A DNA stretch of 64,000 nt from Paraburkholderia polaris (GCF_012927345.1 NZ_JABBGJ010000049.1:1-64000); one strand, 5' to 3'. Shown: positions 53,734 through 62,899, counted from the first letter of the stretch. Notes: a model not told the origin generated them from the sequence alone. Numbers and translations: made by a program.

Positions 53734-54060
53734 CTACAGGTATTTGCTAAAGGAAGACTGCGATAGGAGGGATGACATATCTTCGCCACCGTGTGCCATT
53801 TCCTGAGGCTGCCCATAGCTCGCGCGGTCGAGTCCCTCGTCAGAGCCCTCGTCGAGACCACTGACGCTCGGAGAGGGGGAGTCGGCTGTAGCGGCTGGTT
53901 CGACGGTGCGGCCGGTAGTCGACGGGTGGCCGCCGTACGGATAAAGCACCTGAACCTGAGCTAACTGTTTTAGCAGGGCGCTACGCGTACGCCCCTCCTT
54001 AGCCCGTAACAACCGCGCGTGAAGCTCGGGGGTCTCGTGGGCAGAAATGGTGACCTTCAT
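53734..54060 (-). CDS. small accessory/partner of the ParM-like protein, 108 aa
   Basis: GAGG lies eight bases before the ATG. The N-terminus (VTISAHETPELHARLLRAKE, then RTRSALLKQLAQVQVLY) is short and helical, and the rest is Gly/Ser/Pro-rich and probably disordered. Position directly after the actin-like gene is where the DNA-binding partner (ParR/StbB-type) is usually found, so it may be that partner. A longer start at 54087 is possible. Confidence 0.5.
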   Translation of the reverse strand: MKVTISAHETPELHARLLRAKEGRTRSALLKQLAQVQVLYPYGGHPSTTGRTVEPAATADSPSPSVSGLDEGSDEGLDRASYGQPQEMAHGGEDMSSLLSQSSFSKYL

Positions 54061-54101
54061 GCGGAACACCTCTTGGTCGTCGGCCATGGCAGTGCGTCCA
54101 G

Positions 54102-55100
54102 TCAGTGGAGGGCCGGCATGCTTTCAATCAGGAGCAGAAATCCGACGGCATTGGCAAAGCACGGGCTCTCAAGCAGTTGGATTCTCGTCTCGCGATGCAT
54201 TTCTCTTAGCGCAGGGTAGTACAGGTCGCTGCCACCTCCGGTCAGGATGATTGACTCGACACTCTGGAGAGCGCCTACCCGTTGGCCGATACCCATGATG
54301 ACTGCCTTGATGAGTTGCTGCGCTTCCGCGAGATACGGAGCGAGATCGAGCTCGTGACTGAAGAAACGGAACTTCGCTTTTTCGCGAAGGCAGACATCAA
54401 TTCGTTCGATGTCGTCGACGGGTCGTTCATATTCCTTGCCGATGTTTGCGGCAATGCGTTGAAGGACGTGGGACGATCCGCCGGGGCGCCCTCCGGAGCG
54501 GCGGTCGTCGACCATAAAGTTACTGACGTACACCCAGTCGGTAGTGAAGTAGCCGACGTCGATAAGCAGGTAATCGTGCCGCTTCTGCCGGATCTCGGGA
54601 TACAAAGACGACGCATAGGACATCGAGCCGAGTGGCTGAGGAACCACGCTTACGGCATCGATTGTTATTGGTCCATGCCCGAACTCGTGCTTACCTGTGA
54701 ATCGCTCCTTTAACTCGCGAGCAAACCGCTCCATCGTGTGTACGGGCAAACCCAGGATCAGCCGTCTGATGCGGCTGAAGCCCGCGCGATATACGGCGCC
54801 GGCGAGAAGTGCGGCGTAGTTGTCTGTACGCACGTATTCCTCAATGAGGACGCGCCCCGTTTCACCATAAGCGGCGTTGAGAGGTACGTCGGGTCCAACC
54901 TCGTATTGCGTTCCATTGACGGTCACGGTCACGACGTCGCGATTCCCGAACCCGGCACCGCCGCTCGCGGAAACAGAACCAGGGGCGCGAAAGGGCGCGA
55001 GCGAGGGGAACATGTCGGTGCCGACTTTGCCGTCGGGCTTACGATAAGCGCATTTTGTGCTGCCATAGCCGATGTCGAGGGCGAATGTCTTGCTTTCCAT
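54102..55100 (-). CDS. parM: ParM/StbA-like plasmid actin, 332 aa
   Basis: Actin-like ATPase fold: FALDIGYGSTKCAYRKPDG at the N-terminus (phosphate 1), LLIDVGYFTTDWVYVSNF (phosphate 2) and IILTGGGSDLYYPALRE (adenosine-binding). Such proteins form dynamic filaments that push plasmid copies apart, guided by a small partner. Its presence beside ParAB means two partition systems on one DNA. GGAG-containing repeats upstream may be its centromere or operator. Confidence 0.85.
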   Translation of the reverse strand: MESKTFALDIGYGSTKCAYRKPDGKVGTDMFPSLAPFRAPGSVSASGGAGFGNRDVVTVTVNGTQYEVGPDVPLNAAYGETGRVLIEEYVRTDNYAALLAGAVYRAGFSRIRRLILGLPVHTMERFARELKERFTGKHEFGHGPITIDAVSVVPQPLGSMSYASSLYPEIRQKRHDYLLIDVGYFTTDWVYVSNFMVDDRRSGGRPGGSSHVLQRIAANIGKEYERPVDDIERIDVCLREKAKFRFFSHELDLAPYLAEAQQLIKAVIMGIGQRVGALQSVESIILTGGGSDLYYPALREMHRETRIQLLESPCFANAVGFLLLIESMPALH

Positions 55101-55133
55101 TAGGTCGTTCCTAGTTTGAAGAGTGTTTTAGTA

Positions 55134-55227
55134 AAGGAGACGTTGACGGCTCCATAACGGCTCCTTTTCATCAGTGCCACCATGAGCCAGCGCGAAGGAG
55201 ACGAATTCGTGTCCATTAAGTCTCCTT
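55134..55227. promoter_or_regulatory. AAGGAGAC repeats upstream of parM
   Basis: AAGGAGAC at 55134-55141 and 55195-55202, with its reverse complement at 55220-55227. ACGGCTCC is repeated at 55146-55153 and 55157-55164, about one helical turn apart. These short repeats upstream of the ParM-like gene fit a small centromere/operator bound by its partner. Confidence 0.45.
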
Positions 55228-55529
55228 CTCGTTCACGTCGTCCAGTTGCGGGAGCAATGTCGATGGCAATCGCAGCAAACCTGTTGCCGACAATACCAAC
55301 CTGGCGAAGATGATTGCCGCGAGAAAGAGGCATCAAATAAGGCATCTTTCTGCGTTGTCCATCACTCCGACGCGGCGCACACTTCCGTCTACCTACTGCG
55401 CTTTCGGCGCATCGACCTCCTGCACCACGCCCGTGGTGCGTCAAAAATTCGCGCCGCTTCGCTGCGAATCGTTCCCCCAAAAGAATCAGGACAGTGCCCC
55501 GCAACGGGCAAAAATCCCTGTCTGTCCAG

Positions 55530-55557
55530 ACCGCACACTTGATGCGGTTTTTTTTGA
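55530..55557 (+). terminator. rho-independent terminator
   Basis: Stem ACCGCA/TGCGGT (55530-55535, 55543-55548) followed by a T-run. It faces rightward. What it terminates is unclear because no gene is called upstream. Confidence 0.6.
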
Positions 55558-56389
55558 GTCAGGTCAATGGGATACAAGGGGATACTGAGTACACCCGGAC
55601 ACGTGATCACGTCTCGGTTTGCGATGTCTTCGGGACACTCAATACACGACAAACGGAAGTCCCGGACGCGGACACGGACACAGAGCCGGTCTGGCGACTG
55701 CTTCAAACGACAAATACCAATCGTCTCGCTCAGCGGCGTTACGCTGGTTTGATCGACTTAGCTCCCCAAACGCGGGCGGGCAAGAGATCGAACTCGAGAC
55801 GGGAGGGCCGTGGACTGCGTTATCGCGGTCAGCCCTCTATCGCACATATATATGGCCCGCCCAGCCATCCACGAATGGGCACAGTGTTGATTGGCAGACG
55901 TAGTAGAAAGCGTCGCGGAGATGAAGGTCCGGTCTCCAGCCAGCCATCCCAAGTTCTGCAAAAGTAAGTGTCGACCGGAGGGTCGCGATGCAGCACGAGG
56001 GACGATCAAGCGTGGCTTCTCCACACGCATGGTCGATCAAGACGGATCACTAAAGTCCAGGAGAACAGTGAGCAGTGCGCGGTAGAGGAAACCCGGCCGG
56101 GGTCTAAACGGCGGGCGTAACCGCGAAGCGACGAGTCGTCCAGGTAGGGGGCGATGCGAGCGGCAGTGCTCGGGATGGCTAACGTAAGGAGGATCGGTCT
56201 ATGGCGGAGTGCGGCATCGGCGTCGACGCAATCGAGGAGGCAAGTGGTTTGTCCGACGCAACGAATCGGGAGCGCGCGAACAACGTGGATGTCGGTACAT
56301 GCTGACGCCCAACATTATCTGGTTAGAAATCGACCGGGAGACTGCTTGTCGGCACAGTCCGCGGTGATTCAAGATCAAGGAGAAAAATC

Positions 56390-57562
56390 ATGGCAATGAT
56401 CCAGATGTTCGACGCGGACAGACTGTTAGCGAAGTACCGTCTGCCACAGCGTATGCGCGATGAATTGAAGGTTTTGTTTAGAGACAACATCGGGAGAAGT
56501 CTGAGTCGGACGCGGGTTAGCAAGAACAAACTGGCGTCGGATACCCAAGGAAAGCGGGCCAACACAATCTGTGCAACGCTTGTAAACATCCGCAAGTTGG
56601 GATTCAAGATCGAAAGCATTTATTCCGTGGAAGGGCGACATCTGAGAGCAGTGGTTGCGCACTGGATCGATAGCGGCGAGGCCGTCGGCACGATGCAGGG
56701 CAAGCTTGCGCACCTGAAGGCGTTTTTGGAATGGATGGGGAAGTATGGACTGGTCAAATCGCTGTATGACTACAGGTCCAAAGAAGAGTTGGCGGCCATG
56801 GGCCGAAACAGAAGTTACGTGACGACCACCGACAAGTCGTGGGAGGCGAACGGGGTTGACGTCGACGCGATCTTCGCTCAGATCGCACAGACTGACCCGC
56901 ATGTTGCGGTGCAGCTAAAGCTTCAGGCGGCTTTTGGTCTGCGGGTGAAGGAAAGTTGCATGCTGCGCATCCGGAAGACACTTCTGGAGTTGCAGTCGAG
57001 AGACGACGACAAATTCCGTGTGGACAAGGGGACGAAGGGGGGGCGCGAGCGTGACGTACCATTACAGCTGAAGCTTGAGGTATTGCACGAGGCGCTGCGG
57101 CTCGCGAACGACACGACGGGCTCGACCATACCCTCTGACTACGACTGGCCGCGTTGGCGGCGGCGCTACTACGGGATTTTGGCGCAGCATGGAATCACGA
57201 AGGACGAAAAGGGCGTGACCAGCCACGGATTACGGCATGGATGGATGCAGCAACGCTACGAAGTCCTGTCAGGAAGTCCGGCGCCGATCAAGGGCAGCGA
57301 GGAGCGACCGGATCGTGCGACGCACGATGCCACGTTGCGGGTAATCATCGAAGAGGTCGGTCACTCAAAGCCGGAAAAATCGGGCATGTACATTTCGACG
57401 CCAGCGGCGATGGCCAAGCTAAGGGCGCCGGTGGTTACGATCGAGGACGTTCGACGGACGCTTGAAGAGACGGGCGGCGAGAAGAAAGCCGCGGCGGCGA
57501 AGTTGGGTATTTCGCGGCAAAAGGTCTACCGCATATTGGAGAGTGGGGCGCAAAACGGTTAG
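56390..57562 (+). CDS. tyrosine recombinase with C-terminal Fis-like HTH, 390 aa
   Basis: AAGGAGA precedes the ATG. Core-binding domain (LRAVVAHWIDSGEAVGTMQG), then catalytic Arg in FGLRVKESCML (about 184), HGLRHGW (about 277-284), VGHSKPEKSGMY with the Tyr at about 333. The last 40 residues (VRRTLEETGGEKKAAAAKLG, then ISRQKVYRIL) look like a Fis/NtrC-type helix-turn-helix added to the recombinase. This may help recognise its own sites. It could be the mobility gene of an element in the right part of the window. Confidence 0.82.
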   Translation: MAMIQMFDADRLLAKYRLPQRMRDELKVLFRDNIGRSLSRTRVSKNKLASDTQGKRANTICATLVNIRKLGFKIESIYSVEGRHLRAVVAHWIDSGEAVGTMQGKLAHLKAFLEWMGKYGLVKSLYDYRSKEELAAMGRNRSYVTTTDKSWEANGVDVDAIFAQIAQTDPHVAVQLKLQAAFGLRVKESCMLRIRKTLLELQSRDDDKFRVDKGTKGGRERDVPLQLKLEVLHEALRLANDTTGSTIPSDYDWPRWRRRYYGILAQHGITKDEKGVTSHGLRHGWMQQRYEVLSGSPAPIKGSEERPDRATHDATLRVIIEEVGHSKPEKSGMYISTPAAMAKLRAPVVTIEDVRRTLEETGGEKKAAAAKLGISRQKVYRILESGAQNG

Positions 57563-57796
57563 CGGATATCGGTTTGCCCGGTCTCCGCAATGCTATCGGG
57601 GCTAAGTGGAGATTTGCTTTCCGTCTCGCGCGTCCTGTGGACGGCGGTCTCCGGCAAATTGGGACCACGCGTTGAAGTTTTGCCGAGCGCGTCGAATAAA
57701 CTAATCCAGCCCCGAATCAGGATAGCCATAAAAGCATGCCCAAACCCGCAAGCAAAAATGGGTGAGGGCGGCGACACCGATCTTCAGGAATCTCGA

Positions 57797-58444
57797 TTAC
57801 CAGCGTTCGCGATCGGGGAGTTCGTCGACGGCCGCAGCAACGCGATCCTCATGCGCGTAGGTGCGCGTGTCGTTGGCGAGGGTAAGGGGCTGGAAGACTA
57901 CAGTATCAGGGCGGTCCGCGTTTTCTTCGCGACGGGCGTGGCTGACCAGTTTGCGGTAGCGGCACGCGTCCTCAAGCGTCGGCGTGATAGGCCACCATTC
58001 ACGCTCGACGATCACGGCGTCGATTAGGCGCTGGGCGAGTTTCGCGAGGATCGGGCCGCGCGTTTCCCACTCACTGTCATTCCTGGCAACCAGAGCCAGG
58101 AAATACGAGATGTCGTCCCCGTTGATCTCGTTCTCAATGAGCTCATCGAGCGACCCGGCCTGCACGGGCACGCGATCGGTCCGGGTATTCCATAGGCGCC
58201 CGCATTCATCGAGCGCGGCATTCTCGTTTGCATCCACGACGGCAATCCACCGTGTGGCCAGTCCGCAGGAGGCGCAGACGATGCGCACGGTTTCTCGGGT
58301 GAGTTGGGGTTGCACCAGGCGTAATTGGACCGCGCGGATTCTGAGTGGCGAGTCCGATTGATTCTCTTCTTCAATCACCTGACTACAGCGGTTGCTTTTC
58401 GGCACACCGCCGCAGCAGGGGCATGGATAGAGTTTTTCAATCAT
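57797..58444 (-). CDS. Lar-like zinc-ribbon protein, 215 aa
   Basis: N-terminus CPCCGGVPKSNRC, then CASCGLATRW and a later LWNTR. This is the two-ribbon pattern (CPxCG … CxxCG … WNxR) of the Lar restriction-alleviation family, with a long C-terminal extension. Lar modulates type I restriction in favour of incoming DNA. Start at 58444 fits the family; the first Cys are at residues 8-11. Confidence 0.62.
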   Translation of the reverse strand: MIEKLYPCPCCGGVPKSNRCSQVIEEENQSDSPLRIRAVQLRLVQPQLTRETVRIVCASCGLATRWIAVVDANENAALDECGRLWNTRTDRVPVQAGSLDELIENEINGDDISYFLALVARNDSEWETRGPILAKLAQRLIDAVIVEREWWPITPTLEDACRYRKLVSHARREENADRPDTVVFQPLTLANDTRTYAHEDRVAAAVDELPDRERW

Positions 58445-58696
58445 GTCAGTGGGGAATGGTAGGGTGAACAGCAAGGATTATATCCACCCTGAAATCACGG
58501 AAAATGGCGGTGCAAGTTTAGTCCGGATTAATAGGGATAGACGGGTTACAGCGCGAAACAGTGTGCGTGAGCGAACACGGTGATGGTTAAAAAAATAATG
58601 TAACGAAACGCGACGACAATACAATACTGTTACGTATAGCGTACAACAACCCAACGTTTGTAACTAATCGATCCGAAAGCTCACAGTTTGGTGTCG

Positions 58697-58921
58697 TCAT
58701 TCTTCGTTTGGTCGTACATCCAGATTACCGACCCCCCCGAAAAATTCGATCTCGGAGAGACGTGCGCGCATGATCTCCGCGAGCACCTCTGAATCGTTAA
58801 CGGCATCAACCGGGTCGCGCTTAAGGAGTGCCTTGATTGCCTCCTTCAGCCAGTATGAGGCGGACGGATCGCTGCAGATTTTCGCGGCGAGTTCGACGCT
58901 AGACACGTGGCTGGTTTTCAT
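58697..58921 (-). CDS. hypothetical protein, 74 aa
   Basis: Small helical protein (SVELAAKICSDPSASYWLKE, AEIMRARLSEIEFFGG). A GTG at 58948 is an alternative start. In the leftward run of small genes; no family recognised. Confidence 0.55.
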   Translation of the reverse strand: MKTSHVSSVELAAKICSDPSASYWLKEAIKALLKRDPVDAVNDSEVLAEIMRARLSEIEFFGGVGNLDVRPNEE

Positions 58922-59036
58922 AGGAGATCGGCGATATGGATGATGCACGATGCAACGTGGGTTGCACCGTGTGGATTGGGTGTCGCCGGCGCCAGCTGAG
59001 GGCGAGGCGCTCGGACAGCGCGGCGTATGCAGGGTA

Positions 59037-59375
59037 TCAGCGACGGCCGAGCATGCAGATGCTGCGGAACTCGCGCAGCTTTGCTGAATAGCCCGTGAGC
59101 GTCGTCACTGAGGATGGGGCGCGGCGAGCGCCAGCAACCGACGTCTGGATTGGGTCGCTCGTCGCGGGCTTCGCCTTGGTGGTGAGCATGTAGCGTGTCT
59201 CACCGAGCCCGCGGGGATCGATGCAAACGACGCCGGCAGCGAGCAGCATATGGAGGCGATCTTCGATCTGGAAGGGGGTGCGACGAAGCGAGCGGCACAG
59301 CTCCTCGACCGATTGTGGGCTAGCGGCGAGTTGCGACTTGATGTCGTTGTTCAGGTCGAGCAGCGGCTTGGTCAT
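59037..59375 (-). CDS. hypothetical winged-helix-like protein, 112 aa
   Basis: The first half (QLAASPQSVEELCRSLRRTP, then IEDRLHMLLAAGVV) has the helix pattern of a small winged-helix domain. The start overlaps the stop of the preceding gene by four bases. It may be a minor regulator. Confidence 0.55.
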   Translation of the reverse strand: MTKPLLDLNNDIKSQLAASPQSVEELCRSLRRTPFQIEDRLHMLLAAGVVCIDPRGLGETRYMLTTKAKPATSDPIQTSVAGARRAPSSVTTLTGYSAKLREFRSICMLGRR

Positions 59376-59626
59376 TCAGTTTCTCCGATGGTTCCCGTAT
59401 GGCGCGATTCAATGGCACGACTGCGCAGTGTCCTTTTCCGGGTAAGGGCGTGTGTAGCGCACTGCGGGTTGGTGCAGATGAAGAGGAGCGTGTCGTCGTG
59501 CATGGCGAGTCCCCAGCCAGTGGCGCAGGCGGCGGCGATCCGGTCCTTGTCGGTAGGTGGGTGATCGACCGTCTTGCGAATCGTGTTGCTGCAACCGGTA
59601 CAGCGGATCGAAATGATGTAATCCAT
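59372..59626 (-). CDS. small zinc-ribbon protein, 84 aa
   Basis: CTGC (about residues 9-12) and CTNPQC (about 48-53) suggest one zinc ribbon. Phage-type genes of this kind are often near NinX-like genes. ATGA overlap with the next gene. A longer start (59641) exists. Confidence 0.55.
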   Translation of the reverse strand: MDYIISIRCTGCSNTIRKTVDHPPTDKDRIAAACATGWGLAMHDDTLLFICTNPQCATHALTRKRTLRSRAIESRHTGTIGETE

Positions 59627-59630
59627 GACG

Positions 59631-60014
59631 TCACAACGCAAATAGATACGAGGGGAATCTGTCTGGGACCACGCGCCCCATATTGAGAGCGACGCGGCAG
59701 CGCATCAACGCCTCGAGTGGAGTCGCGCCTCGCATCACGTGTGACGGCTGCAACGGCCGGCGCGGGAACGAGCGGGCCTCGTATTCGCTTTCGCTCAGGC
59801 AGCTGTAGGAGAGAAGTTTTCGGTGCGCGACGGGGCCGCCGTCCGACCACTCGGACGAGAAGCGGGGGCATTCCTTTACGGAACCGAACCGGCCTAGTTT
59901 CAGCCAGAAGCGGCCGGACTCGTCCGGTGGATACTCTGTGGCGATGCGCTCGCCTTCACAAAGGGCGACCCAGGCGTCGAGCTCGTGCGCGGTGAGTTCC
60001 TTTATGCGAATCAC
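59631..60014 (-). CDS. DUF2591/NinX-like protein, 127 aa
   Basis: The beginning KELTAHELDAWVALCEGER, the middle WSDGGPVAHRKLL and the end GATPLEALMRCRVALNMG match the general layout of NinX/DUF2591 phage proteins. Function is unknown. It marks the region as phage-like. It overlaps the next gene upstream by ATGA. Confidence 0.7.
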   Translation of the reverse strand: MIRIKELTAHELDAWVALCEGERIATEYPPDESGRFWLKLGRFGSVKECPRFSSEWSDGGPVAHRKLLSYSCLSESEYEARSFPRRPLQPSHVMRGATPLEALMRCRVALNMGRVVPDRFPSYLFAL

Positions 60015-60331
60015 TGCGATGGCTCCGTGTAGCCTTTAACGATTCCGGAAGGAAACGCGCGGGGAAACGTGCCGTCGGGCCGAGTCAAGAGATGCAGAAA
60101 GAAGCCCTCTTCAAGCGGCACCGCGTTGGCGAGCTGGCGCAGAAACTCATCGTGAGATTCGAACCAGCCGACGACCCAGGGATGCGTCTCAAGGAAATCA
60201 GGCGCGCGATCGCGCAGCAGTTCGAGGAGTTCGATGTTTTCGTCGATCCGCTTGTGAACGCCACCGGCTGTCCAGCCGAGGATGCGGCGGGTGTTGGCAA
60301 TGACCGTTCGATTGAGCTTGAATAGGCGCAT
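60011..60331 (-). CDS. hypothetical protein, 106 aa
   Basis: Mostly helical (RIDENIELLELLRDRAPDFL, HDEFLRQLANAVPLEEGFF). ATGA overlap with the DUF2591-like gene. Unknown function. Confidence 0.55.
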   Translation of the reverse strand: MRLFKLNRTVIANTRRILGWTAGGVHKRIDENIELLELLRDRAPDFLETHPWVVGWFESHDEFLRQLANAVPLEEGFFLHLLTRPDGTFPRAFPSGIVKGYTEPSQ

Positions 60332-60382
60332 GGATGAGTGTGAGTTCGGTGTGTGGGAATCCCCCAGGAGCGGGGCGTCGAT

Positions 60383-60661
60383 TCAGCCTACGTGCATTGC
60401 GACGAAGTCAAGGCTGCACATGATCCGGAGACCGCGCCCGCGACAATCAGGCGGCCGGCCTGGCTGGTGGTTGTCCAAGCGGGGTGGGTGAGTTCGGGCG
60501 TGGCAAGGCAATTGCACGAGTTCGTTCGTTGCGACGGGCTCGAACCTCGAGTAATTCTTCCCGGTCATGCGGAACATGCATTCGAGGCGCTTGCTGCGCG
60601 CCCGGATCGCTTTGCGCTGTGCACGATTGAGGTTCTCAAATCCGCTGGCTCGGTTGTCCAT
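60383..60661 (-). CDS. hypothetical protein, 92 aa
   Basis: Basic N-terminus (LNRAQRKAIRARSKRLECMF) then a Pro/Arg-rich part. The opposing plus-strand frame (60353-60670) is also open and equally long, so strand choice is uncertain. Leftward orientation fits its neighbours better. Confidence 0.4.
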   Translation of the reverse strand: MDNRASGFENLNRAQRKAIRARSKRLECMFRMTGKNYSRFEPVATNELVQLPCHARTHPPRLDNHQPGRPPDCRGRGLRIMCSLDFVAMHVG

Positions 60662-60772
60662 CGCAATTGATTCCTGGTGCGAGATGCCTGAGCGTGACGT
60701 CGGCCGGCAAACTGCACACAGCGCTGCTGCCAGGTGATCTCGTCTGCGTCGGGTACATGGAGCGGCGCAACG

Positions 60773-60985
60773 CTAGCGCGAGCGGTTCTTGTACTTGCGA
60801 GTGAGCTGTTCGCCGCTCGACTCGGTTAGGCACTCGCCACGGGTCGTCTTCGCGCCGATCTCCTTGAGTTGTCGCCTGGCGATCGAATACGCGGACTCGC
60901 ACGCGGCGACATCGTGGTAGTCGTGCTCGTAATGGATGACGTGGCCGTGGCCCAGCGCCGCACTGAGAATGAGTGTGGCGATCAT
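60773..60985 (-). CDS. small exported-type protein, 70 aa
   Basis: Hydrophobic N-terminus (MIATLILSAALGHGHVIHYE) that may be a signal or membrane anchor, then DVAACESAYSIARRQLKEIG with two Cys. Overlaps the upstream gene by ATGA. Unknown function. Confidence 0.55.
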   Translation of the reverse strand: MIATLILSAALGHGHVIHYEHDYHDVAACESAYSIARRQLKEIGAKTTRGECLTESSGEQLTRKYKNRSR

Positions 60986-61209
60986 CCGCGCCTCGCCTTC
61001 AGGATCTGGATATCGATCCCGGTGCGAAATAACTTGCGGTGCTGCTCTTTCGAGAGCCCAAAGGGAATGCCAATGCCCGGTACCTCGTCACAACAGACGT
61101 GCGCCATCGACCACTCCCGCCTATCGGAGTCGCACAACGCAGTTGTCGCGCGCGGTTCCTGTAAAAGCTCACCTTTGCCGACGGTGGCTGGCCTGTTCTC
61201 GTTTTCCAT
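60982..61209 (-). CDS. hypothetical protein, 75 aa
   Basis: Begins MENENRPATVGKGELLQEPR and continues HVCCDEVPGIGIPFGLSKEQ. A start at 61233 would add eight residues. Coupled by ATGA to the downstream 70-aa gene. No family recognised. Confidence 0.5.
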   Translation of the reverse strand: MENENRPATVGKGELLQEPRATTALCDSDRREWSMAHVCCDEVPGIGIPFGLSKEQHRKLFRTGIDIQILKARRG

Positions 61210-61290
61210 GGACGTTTCCCGGGTTATGTTCATCTGGATTCTGGCGAGGCACGCGAGATTTCGCTGTTGACGGTGTTGGCCGCGGGCGTC

Positions 61291-61521
61291 TCACGGCAGC
61301 ATCAGATGACGGCGCCGCGAGCGGATGAGCCCGCCGCGGCGAAGTGCGATCACCCGACGATCCATCAAGCGTTTAACGTCCTCGACCCCAAGCAGTGGCC
61401 CGAGGCGATGGCACTCGTTCTGGATAGCTGTCGAATACAGATCGCCAGTGAATACCGGCGCTTTCGTCACGGCGAGCACGATTAGGTGATCGAGGTGAGC
61501 GTAGGTGGAGGGACGGGTCAT
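61291..61521 (-). CDS. hypothetical protein, 76 aa
   Basis: The second half (LGVEDVKRLMDRRVIALRRG, then GLIRSRRRHLML) looks like a winged helix wing with basic residues. Possibly a small regulator. Neighbours on both sides are leftward small genes. Confidence 0.5.
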   Translation of the reverse strand: MTRPSTYAHLDHLIVLAVTKAPVFTGDLYSTAIQNECHRLGPLLGVEDVKRLMDRRVIALRRGGLIRSRRRHLMLP

Positions 61522-61718
61522 GGTTGGCGCCGACTGTTGTTGTACTGAAACAGGCTACCAACGATCAGGAAAGCATAAGCGGCGAAAAGGCGAAGGATTT
61601 TCGCGATCATTCCACGCGGTTCGAAGCTGCCGGCGAGATGCGAGATGAGCTTGCGGTGCCGGGCGTCGCAGAAAAGGAAAGGGCCGCAGAAGCGGCCCGT
61701 TGCGCGAAGCGGCGTCGG

Positions 61719-62216
61719 TCAGGGGATCAGAGATTCAATCAGCTTCGCACAGGCTTCGTAGTCAGGGTGCATCGCCAGAAACTTGGCTGCGTCTTGAAGC
61801 CGTTGCAAGTCAGGGGCGGAAAATCCGGCGAACGGTGTAGCCCCGATTGCTACGGGGGTTCCGGATTCGTTCGGCCCGTATCCGACGACATCGAAAGTTC
61901 GCTGAGCGATCGTTCGGACAATGGGCGCGAACTCTTTCACGTTCGCCACGGCCGCCATCGAGGTCTCAGATAACGCGATCACCGGGTGGCCATTGACCGA
62001 TAGTTCCACGTCCCACGAAGTTAAGGGCGCTTGCGGGTCGGGCACTGCAGTCATCTTCCTGAGTTGAGCGTCGTTGGCAGAGAGTAGGGCGTCCACTCGT
62101 CCTTCGTTTCGGGCCCGCATGGCGATTCGAATCAAGGTTTCCCGGTCGAGTCTGGAAATGGTCCGGTGCGTCTCGGTGTTGACGATCAGCATCGCCGCGT
62201 GAAGGTCGCTGTGCAT
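61719..62216 (-). CDS. hypothetical protein, 165 aa
   Basis: GAGGGA precedes the ATG. Soluble helical protein (LIRIAMRARNEGRVDALLSA, APIVRTIAQRTFDVVGYG, LQRLQDAAKFLAMHPDYE). No family recognised. Confidence 0.6.
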   Translation of the reverse strand: MHSDLHAAMLIVNTETHRTISRLDRETLIRIAMRARNEGRVDALLSANDAQLRKMTAVPDPQAPLTSWDVELSVNGHPVIALSETSMAAVANVKEFAPIVRTIAQRTFDVVGYGPNESGTPVAIGATPFAGFSAPDLQRLQDAAKFLAMHPDYEACAKLIESLIP

Positions 62217-62386
62217 GGTAGTAAGTTCCCTCTCAAAGGTATTACGAGAATAAGGGCTATCACATGAATCGAACAATCGAAAGGTGTCGAATTTGACCGG
62301 TCTATCGACGTACACCCGCGAAACGGCGTCATCAGACAGGGAGCTTCCCGGGGTCGACGTCGGTTTCGGGGTGCGAGAGACTTCGT

Positions 62387-62899
62387 TTAGTCGATGCGGC
62401 GCACGACAAGGGCAGTGAACTTGGTGACCCTGGGTTTGTAGGTCTGGCAGCCGTGCCGGAAGTCCTGGATGAAGGCTGTTTCGACGTTACGCGTGCGCTG
62501 GCACATCCACGTTGCCCACTGCTGCGCGTGCTGAGCACGTAGATAGGCATAGACCAGGTCGCCAACATTGGCGTAGAGGACTGCGCACTCGAGTTTTGCC
62601 GGCCAGTACCAGTCAGCATGGCCACCGATGCGAAGCGCGCGGATGTGCGTCGCGATAGGGTTGGCCGGATCGGCCTCGAGCAGCGAACGCATGTTCCCTC
62701 TGCCGTCCCAATGCGAGCCCGGCGGGAATGTGGCTTCGGGTTTGCAGTATTCGGCGGGCTGGATGTGGGCTTCGTCGGACAGTGAGATAACGAGAGGGTA
62801 CGCGGGCATGCCGTCACGCGGGTGAACGGTGCCGGCGTAGATGCCGCCTTGGGCATCCCAGAACTTTCGAACGTCGGGGACGGATATGCGCGTGCTCAT
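62387..62899 (-). CDS. hypothetical protein, 170 aa
   Basis: GGAGG precedes the ATG at 62899; longer frames extend to 63163 but have poorer composition. Alpha/beta protein (RKFWDAQGGIYAGTVHPRDG, then THIRALRIGGHADWYWP). No family recognised. It sits in the same leftward accessory group. Confidence 0.6.
   Translation of the reverse strand: MSTRISVPDVRKFWDAQGGIYAGTVHPRDGMPAYPLVISLSDEAHIQPAEYCKPEATFPPGSHWDGRGNMRSLLEADPANPIATHIRALRIGGHADWYWPAKLECAVLYANVGDLVYAYLRAQHAQQWATWMCQRTRNVETAFIQDFRHGCQTYKPRVTKFTALVVRRID

Larger units (their letters stand above)
55101..56389. other. long gene-free region between parM and a recombinase
   Basis: About 1.3 kb without a credible gene. It contains AAGGAGAC repeats near 55134-55227, a rightward terminator at 55530-55557 and a 12-bp palindrome (ACGTGATCACGT, 55601-55612). 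It may hold the parM centromere and a recombination site for the adjoining integrase; neither could be confirmed. Confidence 0.45.

Noticed and set aside
55246..55588. Plus-strand frames upstream of the 55530 terminator
   Set aside because: Unlikely residue usage and no start site; the terminator alone does not prove a gene.
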